Origin: Dryomyza anilis
Lineage: Eukaryota; Arthropoda; Insecta; Diptera; Dryomyzidae
DNA: 64,000 bases
Assembly: GCA_951804985.1 (NCBI GenBank)
Contig: OX638130.1
Coordinates: 37,038,894-37,102,893, forward strand
Direction of reading: 5' to 3'
How positions within the stretch are numbered: position 1 is the first letter of the stretch; each line of letters begins with the position of its first letter. Shown one piece after another: positions 46,261 through 56,150 of this stretch. The notes beneath the pieces are model-generated. The model saw nothing but the letters and a program-made list of their open reading frames with translations. It did not search any database and had not been told where the DNA came from. Both the position numbers and the translations under genes were made by a program.

Positions 46261-46559
46261 ACATTTTGTTAACCTGTCTATTAATATATGTGTGTGTGGA
46301 TGTTTGTATTGTTTTTGGTTAATTGGTGGTTGATTCCACTGTGTTGTTGTGTCGTGTTTAAGTATCGGCGTGTATGACAGTTCATCACCTTCTAACTGAA
46401 AAACATCGTGGTAAGAAATACAAGGATTTTTTAATGATGTGATTTCCTCCTTATTTAAAGATTCATCGATGTTATTTTTTTTTCTAATAATCTATTAATC
46501 CTATTTTTTATATTCACTGAATTTATAGTATTTATTGTAGAATTGTTTGTATCTCTGAT

Positions 46560-47417
46560 TTACTGATTAAAATTTGAAAATTTCAGTTTAAAATTGTTGT
46601 CTATTATAATGTCCTTTTCTGTAGCATTTAATACTGAGACATAAACATTATTTTTGTTAACATTCGATAAGCTTTCCTCCAAATATACTCCAGGATAAAT
46701 TTCTTGTTTATGTATTAATACAATTGGAATTTTTGTTTTTAGTGTAATTTCTACTATTTTTGCTGTTCTCGGCATGATTTTTATTTCATGATTGTAATAA
46801 ATATTGTCTATGTCGGCTCGCGTTTTCATTAGTAATCGGATAGTGTGATTCTTTCCTTTATCATAGAATGTTATGGTCTTATTAATTGCGTTTATTACGG
46901 ATCTATTCCATATGTTATCCCGTCCTATTATAACGTCGGCTGGTATTCCTTGTTCAAGAGATACTACATGCATTATTAAATGTAACCACTTTATATTATT
47001 GTGTTGTATATTGGTCGTGCCTAACGTCCTTACGCATCCACCAAAAGCCCCATTAAAATCTTTCTTACTATTCTTGTCAAAATCCGGTAGTTGTGTCATT
47101 GCACCTTCTTTTATTATGCTTGCATCTGCTCCTGAGTCTACTAGTAATATGAGTTTTCCATTTTTAGCTGCCTCGCAAGGTACTTCAATGAACACATCAC
47201 TTACATTAGACAATTTGAAGCAGTCCCCCTTCCTATTGTATATTTTGTTAATTCTTTTTTTATTTAATCCACTCATCTGTTGTCTGATTTTTTTATCATA
47301 ACATTTTATAAAACTTTCAAACTTTTTGAACATTCCTGTAAACATATTGTTCACCTTTTGACCTAAGTACACATACATTGACCTAAGTACATACACATCT
47401 TTGCCGATTAGTTTCAT
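46560..47417 (-). CDS. Gag C-terminus/aspartic protease of minus-strand Gypsy element
   Basis: 285 codons open. The catalytic motif LILLVDSGADASIIKEG sits about residue 90, followed by GIPADVIIGRDNIW, the usual second conserved block of retropepsins, and then a region of unknown role up to RT. The enzyme would process Gag-Pol. The frame begins after a stop near 47417 and ends 300 bp before the RT motifs; whether Pro and RT were one reading frame is unclear because of later mutations. Confidence 0.85.
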   Translation of the reverse strand: MKLIGKDVYVLRSMYVYLGQKVNNMFTGMFKKFESFIKCYDKKIRQQMSGLNKKRINKIYNRKGDCFKLSNVSDVFIEVPCEAAKNGKLILLVDSGADASIIKEGAMTQLPDFDKNSKKDFNGAFGGCVRTLGTTNIQHNNIKWLHLIMHVVSLEQGIPADVIIGRDNIWNRSVINAINKTITFYDKGKNHTIRLLMKTRADIDNIYYNHEIKIMPRTAKIVEITLKTKIPIVLIHKQEIYPGVYLEESLSNVNKNNVYVSVLNATEKDIIIDNNFKLKFSNFNQ

Positions 47418-47799
47418 CTGCTACTAATTTAATCATTTTTGCCCCTATTGCTATTATCATATATAAAGAAATGTATTAATGCAAAAATTACCATTGTCAC
47501 TCCCTCACAATCAAACCACGGTGAATCAATATGTGTATCAACGGTCACTTCCGACGTCTGATTTGCAATATTTTCCTCCACCGTATTTCTCTCATTTTTA
47601 GGAGTTTGGGTAGTTAATGTGATCACAGGCCCTTCAGCCTTATGATTTACTGTTTCTACCCTTTTTGACCTAATTTTGCTATTTTTAATGGGTCACCAGC
47701 TTACTGGCCTTGGCTGGGCCCTGGTAGTTTCCCTTGTTTTGATCATTATTCTCCCTCGTCAGATAATCCCTCTAGGCGTATCAATTAGTTTCCACATGA

Positions 47800-48281
47800 C
47801 CAAGTCTACGACACCAATCACATTTTAAATTATTTCTAGGGGTATTCCCATTGTTATTGTTATTATTTCTATTATTATTATTATTATTGGCACGGTGCGT
47901 AGTGTTATGTCCTGTTTGCAATTTTTTGTTTAAAAATTCCCTATTAACAACTGGATGGTTTTGTGTACGTCCAAACCCTTCCTTATTTTGAGCTTCTAAT
48001 CTAATGGAAGCACACCTCCAACTAGATTCGTGTCCATATTTGTCACACTCTATACAACACGGTGTGTTTTTCCGCGTAATACATTCGTCTCGTGTATGTT
48101 CTTTTTTCTGGCAAAAAGAGCATGTTGGTCGTAGTTTTGATCCTTCTGTTTTATTTTGAGTTTATATTTTGTGATTCAGTGGGGTAGTTTGAAAATGATT
48201 GTTTTGAATACTATTCGTTGGACTGGTTACAGATTGTTGTTCGAAATTGTACACTTCCTCGGGGAATCTCGGAGCCCCTTG
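47800..48281 (-). pseudogene. Gag nucleocapsid part with zinc knuckles, left of the Polinton
   Basis: Read on the minus strand from the Polinton insertion site: PRFPEEVYNFEQQSV, then three Cys/His boxes, CSFCQKKEHTRDEC, CCIECDKYGHESSWRC and CDWCRRLGH, separated by an Asn-rich stretch encoded by (ATT/GTT)n repeats. CCHC knuckles bind the element RNA for packaging. Stops lie at 48162 and downstream. It belongs with the gag pieces at 61182-62310, from which it has been separated by the Polinton. Confidence 0.85.
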
Positions 48282-48896
48282 AGTAGTACGTTTGCGCCGG
48301 TTCTGGCTCAAAGGGGCTCCATGGAGCCATAAGGCCCCATGAGGAGCATTTTTTAACAGAGATGTTGTTATTGTTTTCAATAGGGATCACTTTTTAACAG
48401 AGTAGTTGTTAGTGTATTTCAGTTCGGATAATTTTTTAACAGAGGTGTTGTTATTGTTTTCAATAGGGATCATTTTGTAACAGAGTAGTTGTTAGTATAA
48501 TTTCAGGTGTATTATATGTATACTATATACATTATAATTGCATGGAGCAATTGGGATGACATTTTAACATATGTTGTTAATGCTGATACATACATATATA
48601 TTATATGTATTGGGATCATTTTTATTTAAATTTGCATGGAGCAATAATGCTCCATTGGGATCCATTTTCAAACAACATACTATAAGTTTTAATGATTGAA
48701 CATGTTAAAACATGTTTAATTTTATTTAGTTTTTTCTTGAGTCAAATTTTATATACTCTCTTTAAAATTTTAATTGAGTATATTTATACTAATGGAATTA
48801 TCTTTTTAACTCATTTTAAAGAGATATCCATTATATATAAATGGATCGAAATTTGAATTAAAGTTATTTATCGTCTACATTACAATTTGATAGGAA
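48282..48896. repeat. Left TIR of Polinton
   Basis: 615 bp. It contains two copies of an about 95-bp unit (TTTTTTAACAGAG...GTTGTTATTGTTTTCAATAGG). Relative to the right TIR about 470 bp is missing after ATATTATATGTAT (about 48610). The inner end carries TATATAAA (about 48834) about 65 bp before the first ATG, a possible promoter. Confidence 0.93.
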
Positions 48897-48903
48897 CAAA
48901 AAT

Positions 48904-49272
48904 ATGGTAAGATTTTTTTTTTTAATTTTTGTATTTATTAATTTATATATTTTTTTTTATTTTAAGGATTTCGCTGAAATTATTAGTTTAGCAAAAGGAA
49001 ACCTCTCTACATACATTAGAGTAGATGACTTGCCCATTGATCAGGAATTCAGGATTTCTAAATTTGAATGGAAAAACACAATTAATGGAACAGAATTAAT
49101 TGTACATCTAACAGACAATAGATGGTTTTATCTACCAGCAGGAATTTCTAGAAAAGTTGAAACCGATGATCCATATTTATATAATATAAATGAGAAGAAG
49201 TGGTCTATTATTTTTAGAGGACGACAATCTGAATTAATGGGGATGGTTCTATTCGATTTACGTTATGAATAA
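48904..49272 (+). CDS. Polinton OB-like accessory protein
   Basis: Small protein encoded next to the left TIR. The segment DDLPIDQEFRISKFEWKN followed by ELIVHLTDNRWFYLPAGISR and WSIIFRGRQ resembles a small protein I recall beside Polinton polymerases in arthropods, possibly an OB-fold, DNA-binding protein; the role is inference. Immediately after the ATG lies GTAAGA, and at 48961-48966 TTTAAG precedes GATTTCGC. A 60-bp intron (48907-48966) is therefore possible. Because it is open and a multiple of three, the unspliced form would add a 20-residue, strongly hydrophobic N-terminal segment. The frame is intact. Confidence 0.65.
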   Translation: MVRFFFLIFVFINLYIFFYFKDFAEIISLAKGNLSTYIRVDDLPIDQEFRISKFEWKNTINGTELIVHLTDNRWFYLPAGISRKVETDDPYLYNINEKKWSIIFRGRQSELMGMVLFDLRYE

Positions 49273-51496
49273 AAACGTATCTATATACTTACTTTTAAAT
49301 ATATTCATTTTTAAATAAAATATTTAAATATATACATATTGTTGTTATTATCAAAATTGAGTTATTATCAAAAAAATCAATAAAATTTAATGTCGAAGTC
49401 TCCGGAGAATATATTCTTCCGGTTAAACCTGAAAATGGAGATGATGAATTTAAAATATCAGTTATGTCCCATATAACTAAGCAGTTTACATTAATATCAG
49501 AGAGTGACATCAGTACGGCTATTTTAAATATGAAGTATGTAATAATACAAAAAATGGATGAATTTCAAGAAAGAGATAGTGGTTGGTCCTTAACAAAAAT
49601 TAATAAAATTGAAGTTAACATCAATCAGTACATGCCATTAAGAGGACTGAACTATTTTGAACTTCCTCAATGCATACAAAATAAAAAAGCTTGTGCTAAT
49701 GTTCATAATAATGACATTTACTGCTTTAAATGGGCAATTATATCAGCTCTTATGTATTCAAATATCAAAAATCCATCTCGAATACAATCTTATGGAATAG
49801 AGGATATTACTGTTGATATTATAAATATTGATGGAAATTGTATTAATTTTACTGGAATAGAATACCCTCACAAAGTGAAGAATACGAAAATATTCGAACT
49901 AGAAAACTCAATTAGCATAAACATATTTATGTATAATGAAGTTAATATAAATAAATATGAAATACTGGGACCAGTATATAAGACAAAAAATGAACAACCA
50001 ATACATACTAATATTCTAATTTGTGAAAACGAAACAAGTACTCATTACGTATGGATTAGAGACATAAGTCGTCTTAATAGTACACAGTCACGTAAAAGAA
50101 ATCATAAATTATTTGTATGTAATAATTGCATACTTCAATTTAATTCCGAAGCATCTTTAGGTAAATATAAACTGAGAATAATCAAATGTATACTATACAT
50201 TTTTACTGTTTATTCATTGTAGGAAGTGATTGCTCCAAAGTTTTAATAGAGACGCTACTAACTAAAATCAAACAATTGTATTGGAATACAATTGCGAATA
50301 TTCGACCCATCGAGATGACGGAGATGGATAAGATATCGTTTATAGAATGTAAGATATGTATAATATGTAAAAATAGTTTAGATAATAATATTAGTTCAAA
50401 AGTAAGACATCATTGTCATTATACAGGAAAATATTTAGGTGCTGCACATATAGATTGTAACTTAAAAGCAAAAGCAACTAAATATTTTCCTGTATTTACT
50501 CATAACTTATCCAAATATGATTTACATTTATTTTTAAGAAATTTAAATGATATTGAAGGTGATATTGATATAATTCCTCTAAATAAAGAGGTTTTTATAT
50601 CAATAACCAAAACAATTAAATTAAATGATGATCATAATTTTAAAATAAGGTTTGTAGACTCATTCAGATTTCTACCAAGTAGCATGTACAAATTAGTAAA
50701 GACATTGAATGAAGATTCAATATATATAACAAAAAAAATCTTTTCAAATAATTCACATAGATTATTATTTCGAAAGGGTGTGTTTCCGTATAATTATTTG
50801 GATAGTTTTCATAAATTAAATGAGTCTGCATTACCCCCAAGGGATAAGTTCTTTAATACACTAAATAATGAGGAATGTACGGAGGAGGATTATATGTTTG
50901 CACAACAAGTTTGGAATAAATTTTCATGTCAAAGTTTGAAAGATTATTTAATAATATATTTAAATTGTGACGTTGTACTATTAGCAGATATTTTCGAAAA
51001 TTTTAGGAAAATTTGCATTCAAATTTATGAATTAGATCCATGCCATTATTTTACAGCACCTGGTTTATCCTGGGATGCTATGCTTAAAATTACTGGTATT
51101 GAGTTAGAACTATTAACAGATATAGATAAGTATACATTTATACAGGATGGCATTCGAGGAGGTCTAACTCAATGTTCAGTTAGACATGTTAAAGCCAATA
51201 ACAAATTTATGAATGAATTTAATCGTAGAGAAAAATCAAAATATTTAATGTATTTCGATGCAAATAATTTATATGGTTATGCAATGTCGCAACCATTACC
51301 ATATAAAGATTTTACATTTTTGGATGAAAAAGATATTAAAACATTCACACCAGAAAAAATTAAATCATTATCAATGAGTTCTGATAAAGGATTAATTTTC
51401 GAAGTAGACTTAAGTTATCCTGAGAATATACATGATATGCATAATGATTTCCCATTTTGTCCAGAAAGGAAAGTATCACCTGCTTCTTCTAAATCT

Positions 51497-52370
51497 ACAC
51501 TCAAAGAACGAATCAGTTGGGGCAACCGTCTTTTTTTGCCAAACGATTTAATTAGTTCTGTCAACATTCGACTGATTCAGTTGTTGCAATACCGCGTATC
51601 AGTTCACACAACTAATGAATACAATTGACACAACCAATTTGTTTAGTTGTAATAAGCAATTTAATTATATGAAATCGGCCATTTTACCTATCCCTATCGT
51701 TCAAACGTGTAGCAAACACGAAGTCAGCATCACAACCGCGTTCCCGAGATCGGAAATTGCCGATGACTCGTTGTGCTGCTGACTTCGTGTTTGCAACACG
51801 TTGGAGCGCTAGGGCTGCATATATAAATACAACATATAGAAACACAATAGCAGTACTCTGTAGAATAGTATTCCACTTGTTGAAGACAGTGTATTTGAGC
51901 ATGAAAAAACTGAACAGTAAAAACGAACATATCTCAAAACAATTCCAAATTTTGTTTTACACGTGCCAGGCGCTGTCCGTATCACACAAAAAAACGAGTG
52001 ACAAATCTGAAGCTTGTGCGGCTGATGTTGTCCAGCTTTGGCATTGCTTTTATATAAGACAACTGATTTCGCAGTTGAATCAAATAAATATTGGTTGCTA
52101 CAAACTAATACAACTATCTGTTAAGTCAACTTAATATTGGTTACGTCTCATTTTTAATTTAGTTGCCGTAGCAATGGAAATAAAAAAATTGAAAATGGAT
52201 AAAAAGTTTGTTTCCCCAATCAATGTTGTAGTTGCTTCAACTAATAGTTGGTTACGCTTCATACCATTGTTTACCATAAATGAATTTCAGTTGAGGCTGA
52301 CTACATTTGGTAGATGCAAATGAATTTTCGATAAAACAACTGAACGCCAAGCTAATATTTCTTTGTGTGT
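51497..52370. mobile_element. 874-bp TIR element with an internal hairpin, inside PolB
   Basis: Ends ACACTCAAAGAA and TTCTTTGTGTGT (inverted repeat, one mismatch in 12) interrupt the polymerase homology between motifs A and B. Flanks AAATCT and AAAGTA do not form a clear duplication. No transposase is encoded. It contains the 31-bp inverted repeat at 51706-51800 and several CAGTTG/CAACTG motifs near both ends. Confidence 0.75.
51706..51800. repeat. Hairpin with 31-bp arms and 33-nt loop
   Basis: Arms at 51706-51736 and 51770-51800 are reverse complements with two mismatches (core GCAAACACGAAGTCAGCA). RNA from either strand could form a 95-nt stem-loop of precursor-microRNA size. There is no evidence of transcription or processing. 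Confidence 0.8.
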
Positions 52371-53423
52371 AAAGTACCGAAATTAATTGCAGATTTAACT
52401 CATAAGACTCAATAAAAAATCCATTATATGATGCTTCAAGAATGTCTGAAACAGGGACTAATTTTATTAAAAGTTCACAGAGTATTAGAGTTTTAACAAA
52501 GCTGTTGGCTTAAAAAATATATCGATCTGAATACTGTTATGAGATCAAAAGCTAAAAATGAATTTGAAAAAAAAATTTATAAACTTATGAATAACGCAGT
52601 ATATGGTAAGACTATGGAAAATGTTGAAAAAAGAAAGAATGTCAAAATTTCATGTAACTGGGAGAATTTAGGAAAAGTAAAAGGAGCAAGAGCTTTAATA
52701 GCAAGTCCAGCTTTTCATAGCCAAACCATTATAGATGAAAATATGGTGATAATTGAATCCAAACAGCTCAGAGTAAAGCTAAATAAACCAATATATACAG
52801 GGTTTTGTGTATTAGATCTATCAAAATTAAAAATGTATGATTTTTATTATAACTACTTAAAAGTAGTTATGAGTATCCTAATATATTTGGTTATAATCAA
52901 AATAATTGTAAAGTAGTGAGTTTGATGAAAGACGAAAATAATGTAAAATAATGATAGAAATAGTATGTCTTAAACCTAAGACATACTTTTTTACTATTGA
53001 AGATGGTACACCAATATCAAAAGCAAAAGGTGTTAAAAAATCAGTTAGTAAAACATTTACTATTCATGATTATAAAACATGTCTTTACAATAAAAAAGTT
53101 ATAATGAGAGAAATGTATATAATTAGATCTAAAGCCCATATTTTATATACACAATGTGTAAATAAATTAGCACTTAATTTTATAGATGACAAGCGGTATA
53201 TACTAGATGATGGTATAAACACACTTGCTTGGGGGCATTATAAAATTAATTATATTAAAGCTTTAAATACTGATTTAGATATTTTTATGAACATAGATAT
53301 TTAGAAAATTAATATGTAAACATATTAAATATAATGTATAATGTTATATACATGTATAATGTATTAAATTAAATAAACAATAAAATAAAAATTCAATTTT
53401 ATATATGTAAAAAAAATGCTTTT

Positions 53424-54059
53424 TTATTTAATATTATACCAATTAACATCATCATAATCATTTTGTAATGTTTTATTTCTTTGACGAGTAAGGCGAGGTG
53501 AGTATTGATATGGTAACATAGTTTGCTTAGTTTTCGGTGTAATTTTACTTCCATCATTTGACAAAATTCGTACTTTAGGTGATCCATGATTTGAAAAGTT
53601 TTTTAAACGTTTAGCTGCAGAACTTGCAGAGGTATGATTTATTTTATTAATTGTTGTATCCACATCCATAGAATTTTCTTCATGTTCGTTAATATTGCTA
53701 AATATATGTTCATCAGCATTGAAGTCAGCCTGTGAAGCAAAATCTCTTTTTCCAATATCTTTTGTTTGGGTTTCATTATCGTTTTTAAATATCCATTTTG
53801 TTTGAGTATCCTTATCCCTTAATGATTTATATGACTTTACCGATTTATTCTCTTTCTTCATATTTATTTCTTGTTTGAAAATCAAATATTTTGCTAGTTC
53901 TTGTTTTATTTCATACCATTTATTTATATCTTTAAGTGTATGATAGGCATATATCGGAAGAAGTTTTCGTTTTAAAAAATTTGAATCTGATATATCTTTA
54001 GAATAGCGTTCATAAGTAGAAGGGTTTAATAATACAAGCTTGGATAAAATATTAGACAT
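53424..54059 (-). CDS. Polinton-associated hydrophilic protein, unknown
   Basis: 211 codons, start overlapping the end of the next upstream minus-strand gene by 8 bp. The N-terminus NILSKLVLLNPSTYERYSK is followed by a Lys/Asp/Gln-rich middle with DTQTKWIFK and DNETQTKDIG repeats and a basic C-terminus. No enzymatic motif. In other Polintons a protein of this general build follows the hydrophobic small protein; its role is not known to me. The frame is intact, which stands out in this element. Confidence 0.6.
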   Translation of the reverse strand: MSNILSKLVLLNPSTYERYSKDISDSNFLKRKLLPIYAYHTLKDINKWYEIKQELAKYLIFKQEINMKKENKSVKSYKSLRDKDTQTKWIFKNDNETQTKDIGKRDFASQADFNADEHIFSNINEHEENSMDVDTTINKINHTSASSAAKRLKNFSNHGSPKVRILSNDGSKITPKTKQTMLPYQYSPRLTRQRNKTLQNDYDDVNWYNIK

Positions 54060-54408
54060 TATCTAAAATGTTTCCTATAACACCACTTAAAACAGATGAA
54101 ATCAAAATTGGAATAAATCCTCCTCGTTGGATTAGATGTTTTCTCTTTGATCGTAAAACAGTTTTTGAGCAGCAAAGTTTTCTAATGACATTTTTATATG
54201 ATTTTAACTTTACTAGATCGTTTTTCTTGACATTATGATTTTTATGTAAAATATTAAATGCAATTTCATTAATAGCTTTTATAAGATTATCATCCGCATT
54301 TTTTAGAATTGCATTTCGCAATTTAGGTTTCGCATTTTTAAGAACATATAGAATATATTTGTTCTCCTTCAATCGTTTCAGTTTGCACGTCATTTTGAAT
54401 TGAAACAA
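54052..54408 (-). CDS. Polinton small basic protein with hydrophobic C-terminus
   Basis: 118 codons. A basic region rich in Lys with conserved-looking LRNAILKNADDNLIKAINEIAFN is followed by KRKHLIQRGGFIPILISS and a 20-residue hydrophobic end. A protein with a Q-R-G-G-F-x-P-hydrophobic ending is common in invertebrate Polintons, between the ATPase and other genes; a virion or membrane role is inference. It overlaps the ATPase frame by 71 bp and the next gene by 8 bp, suggesting one transcript. Confidence 0.6.
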   Translation of the reverse strand: MFQFKMTCKLKRLKENKYILYVLKNAKPKLRNAILKNADDNLIKAINEIAFNILHKNHNVKKNDLVKLKSYKNVIRKLCCSKTVLRSKRKHLIQRGGFIPILISSVLSGVIGNILDNV

Positions 54409-55004
54409 AGCAATAATAATATTCTTTATTGAAAATGTTAGATCTGAATCTTAATGCGTTATGTGCTTGTTGTGTAAGATCTATTAATAAATAACCATGA
54501 GCACTCTCAGTACAAGTGTTATATACTCTAACTAATTCTTTATAATTTTCAGGATAAATTTGTCTTGCCAAGCATTGAAATTGTAGTTTATCTCTAGGAT
54601 TTTTAAACATAACTATATATTTTGAATTCAATATATCTCTTGTATATGTTCCCTTATTAAAAATATTTTGCGTTACTAAAACAACTGATAAATTTCGGTG
54701 ATGTGAACCTTTAGTAAATAGTTCACAAACTTTTATATTAAATGAGTCTAACATTAAATCATCTAAAATAATTAGTATAGATTCATTGGCGGAATTCTCA
54801 AAGTCATCTGGAATACCTTCAATAAAATGTACATTATTAATTTCTGGTAATGAGTTTTTTTTCAGCATAACACCAAATTACTTTCGTAATATGAGAACTA
54901 ATTAAATGTTTATTGTTAATAAGATTTATAATAAATGTCGATTTGCCACAACCTGATGGACCACAAATTAACATTGTAAATGGATACACAAATTGATGAA
55001 ACAT
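54338..55004 (-). pseudogene. FtsK/HerA-type DNA packaging ATPase of Polinton, one frameshift
   Basis: Would drive genome packaging into capsids. An ATG at 55004 (MFHQFVYPFTMLICG) leads to Walker A, GPSGCGKST (about 54962-54936). The frame shifts in an A-run near 54860, and the rest is open from 54868 to 54338: Walker B, ILIILDDLM, then the sensor region HHRNLSVVLVTQNIF and an Arg-finger-like stretch. Only a one-base slip in GAAAAAAAAC separates the two halves, so a sequencing or assembly error should be considered. It is the first gene of a minus-strand group divergent from integrase, 98 bp away. Confidence 0.9.
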
Positions 55005-55102
55005 TGTTCTCTATGCTATGACTAACTTCAAATAAAAATAATTGTTGGAAGCATGTATTTTTTATATAAATATAAATTTTTAAAAATCAATCATTTCCAT
55101 TA

Positions 55103-56047
55103 TTGGCTGAACTCACTATGAGTAAAGAAGTTCTTGTAAATGAATTGCACCGACAAGCAAGAAGAAATTTTAAACGGCGTAGGTTTATACAAAAGGGTAT
55201 TTCAGATACTTGGCAAATTGATCTTATAGAAATGATACCTTTTGCAAAGATTAATAAAGGATATAAATATTTACTAACTGTTATAGATGTTTTTTCTAAA
55301 TACGCATATGCAATTCCTGTTAAAACCAAAAGTGGAATCGATGTAACCTTAGCTATGCAAAATATTCTGGAAAAAAATAAGAATAAAATTCCAAATAATA
55401 TTCAATCTGATCAGGGTAAAGAATTTTTTAATTCACCTTTTAAAAAATTAATGAATCGATTTGAAATAAACCATTATCATACATTTTCCAATATGAAGGC
55501 TTCAATAATTGAAAGGTTTAATAGAACTTTTAAAAATTTAATGTGGAAAGACTTTAGTCTTCAAGGTACTTATAAATGGTTAGAATTGAATACAAAAAAT
55601 ATAAATATATATAATAATAAATATCATCGTAGTATTAAAATGTCTCCAAAAAATGTCAATAAATCTAATCAACATTTGTTTTTAAATACAGTTTACAATC
55701 ATAATAAAACATTTAAAATGAGCAAATTAAAAATTGGAGATGATGTTAGAATTAGTAAATATAAAGGCACTTTCTATAAAGCATATGAATCCAATTGGTC
55801 CAATGAGGTATTCAAAATAAATAAAATAAAGATCACAAATCCAATTACATATCAATTAATTGATTATCAAGGAGAATTAATAAAATGAGGATTTTATGAA
55901 GAAGAATTACTTAAAACAGAAACATCAAATACTTATCTAGTTGAAAAGGTTATAAAAAGAAAAAAGGATATGGTATATGTCAAATGGTTCGGTTTTGGAA
56001 GTGAAAATCATTCATGGATCAATAAAAACGATTTATTAACTAAGTAA
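55103..56047 (+). pseudogene. Polinton integrase with C-terminal chromodomain, one stop
   Basis: Retroviral-type DDE integrase: Asp in TWQIDLIEM, Asp in IQSDQGKEF, Glu in ASIIERFNRT, then a GDDVRISKYKGTF module. The frame ends at TGA 55886-55888, but the same frame continues for about 53 codons to TAA 56045-56047. This extension codes a chromodomain-like end (YLVEKVIKRKKDMVYVKWFG, HSWINKNDLL). Chromodomains in integrases steer insertion towards modified chromatin. The TGA replaces what is normally a Gly-type codon in the ...KGGFYEEELL region. One substitution away from an intact gene. Confidence 0.92.
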
Positions 56048-56150
56048 ACTATATTTAATTTATTATAATTATGTTGTTCAAATATTTATATAAATAAAGT
56101 GATTTTTAATAAAAAACAATCATTCTTATTAAAACATTTGAAGATAAAAG

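Larger units (their letters stand above)
49335..53304 (+). pseudogene. Protein-primed DNA polymerase B of Polinton, broken
   Basis: Would replicate the element from its ends. N-terminal region 49335-50222 with HYVWIRDISRLNS and CNNCILQF; frameshift; then 50186-51500 with a CICK/HHCHYTGKYLGAAH zinc-like motif, exonuclease motifs FTHNLSKYDLHLF and YLNCDVVLLADI, and polymerase motif A, YFDANNLYGYAM. A TIR element is inserted at 51497-52370. After it come motif [17 protein letters not shown], in 52539-52850, and C-terminal 52951-53304 (LKPKTYFFTIEDG, KAHILYTQCVNKLAL). Motif C (DTDS) should lie between YDFYYNYLK and [12 protein letters not shown], but that stretch is deleted. Stops occur at 52414, 52916 and 52949. 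The enzyme cannot be active. Confidence 0.93.
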
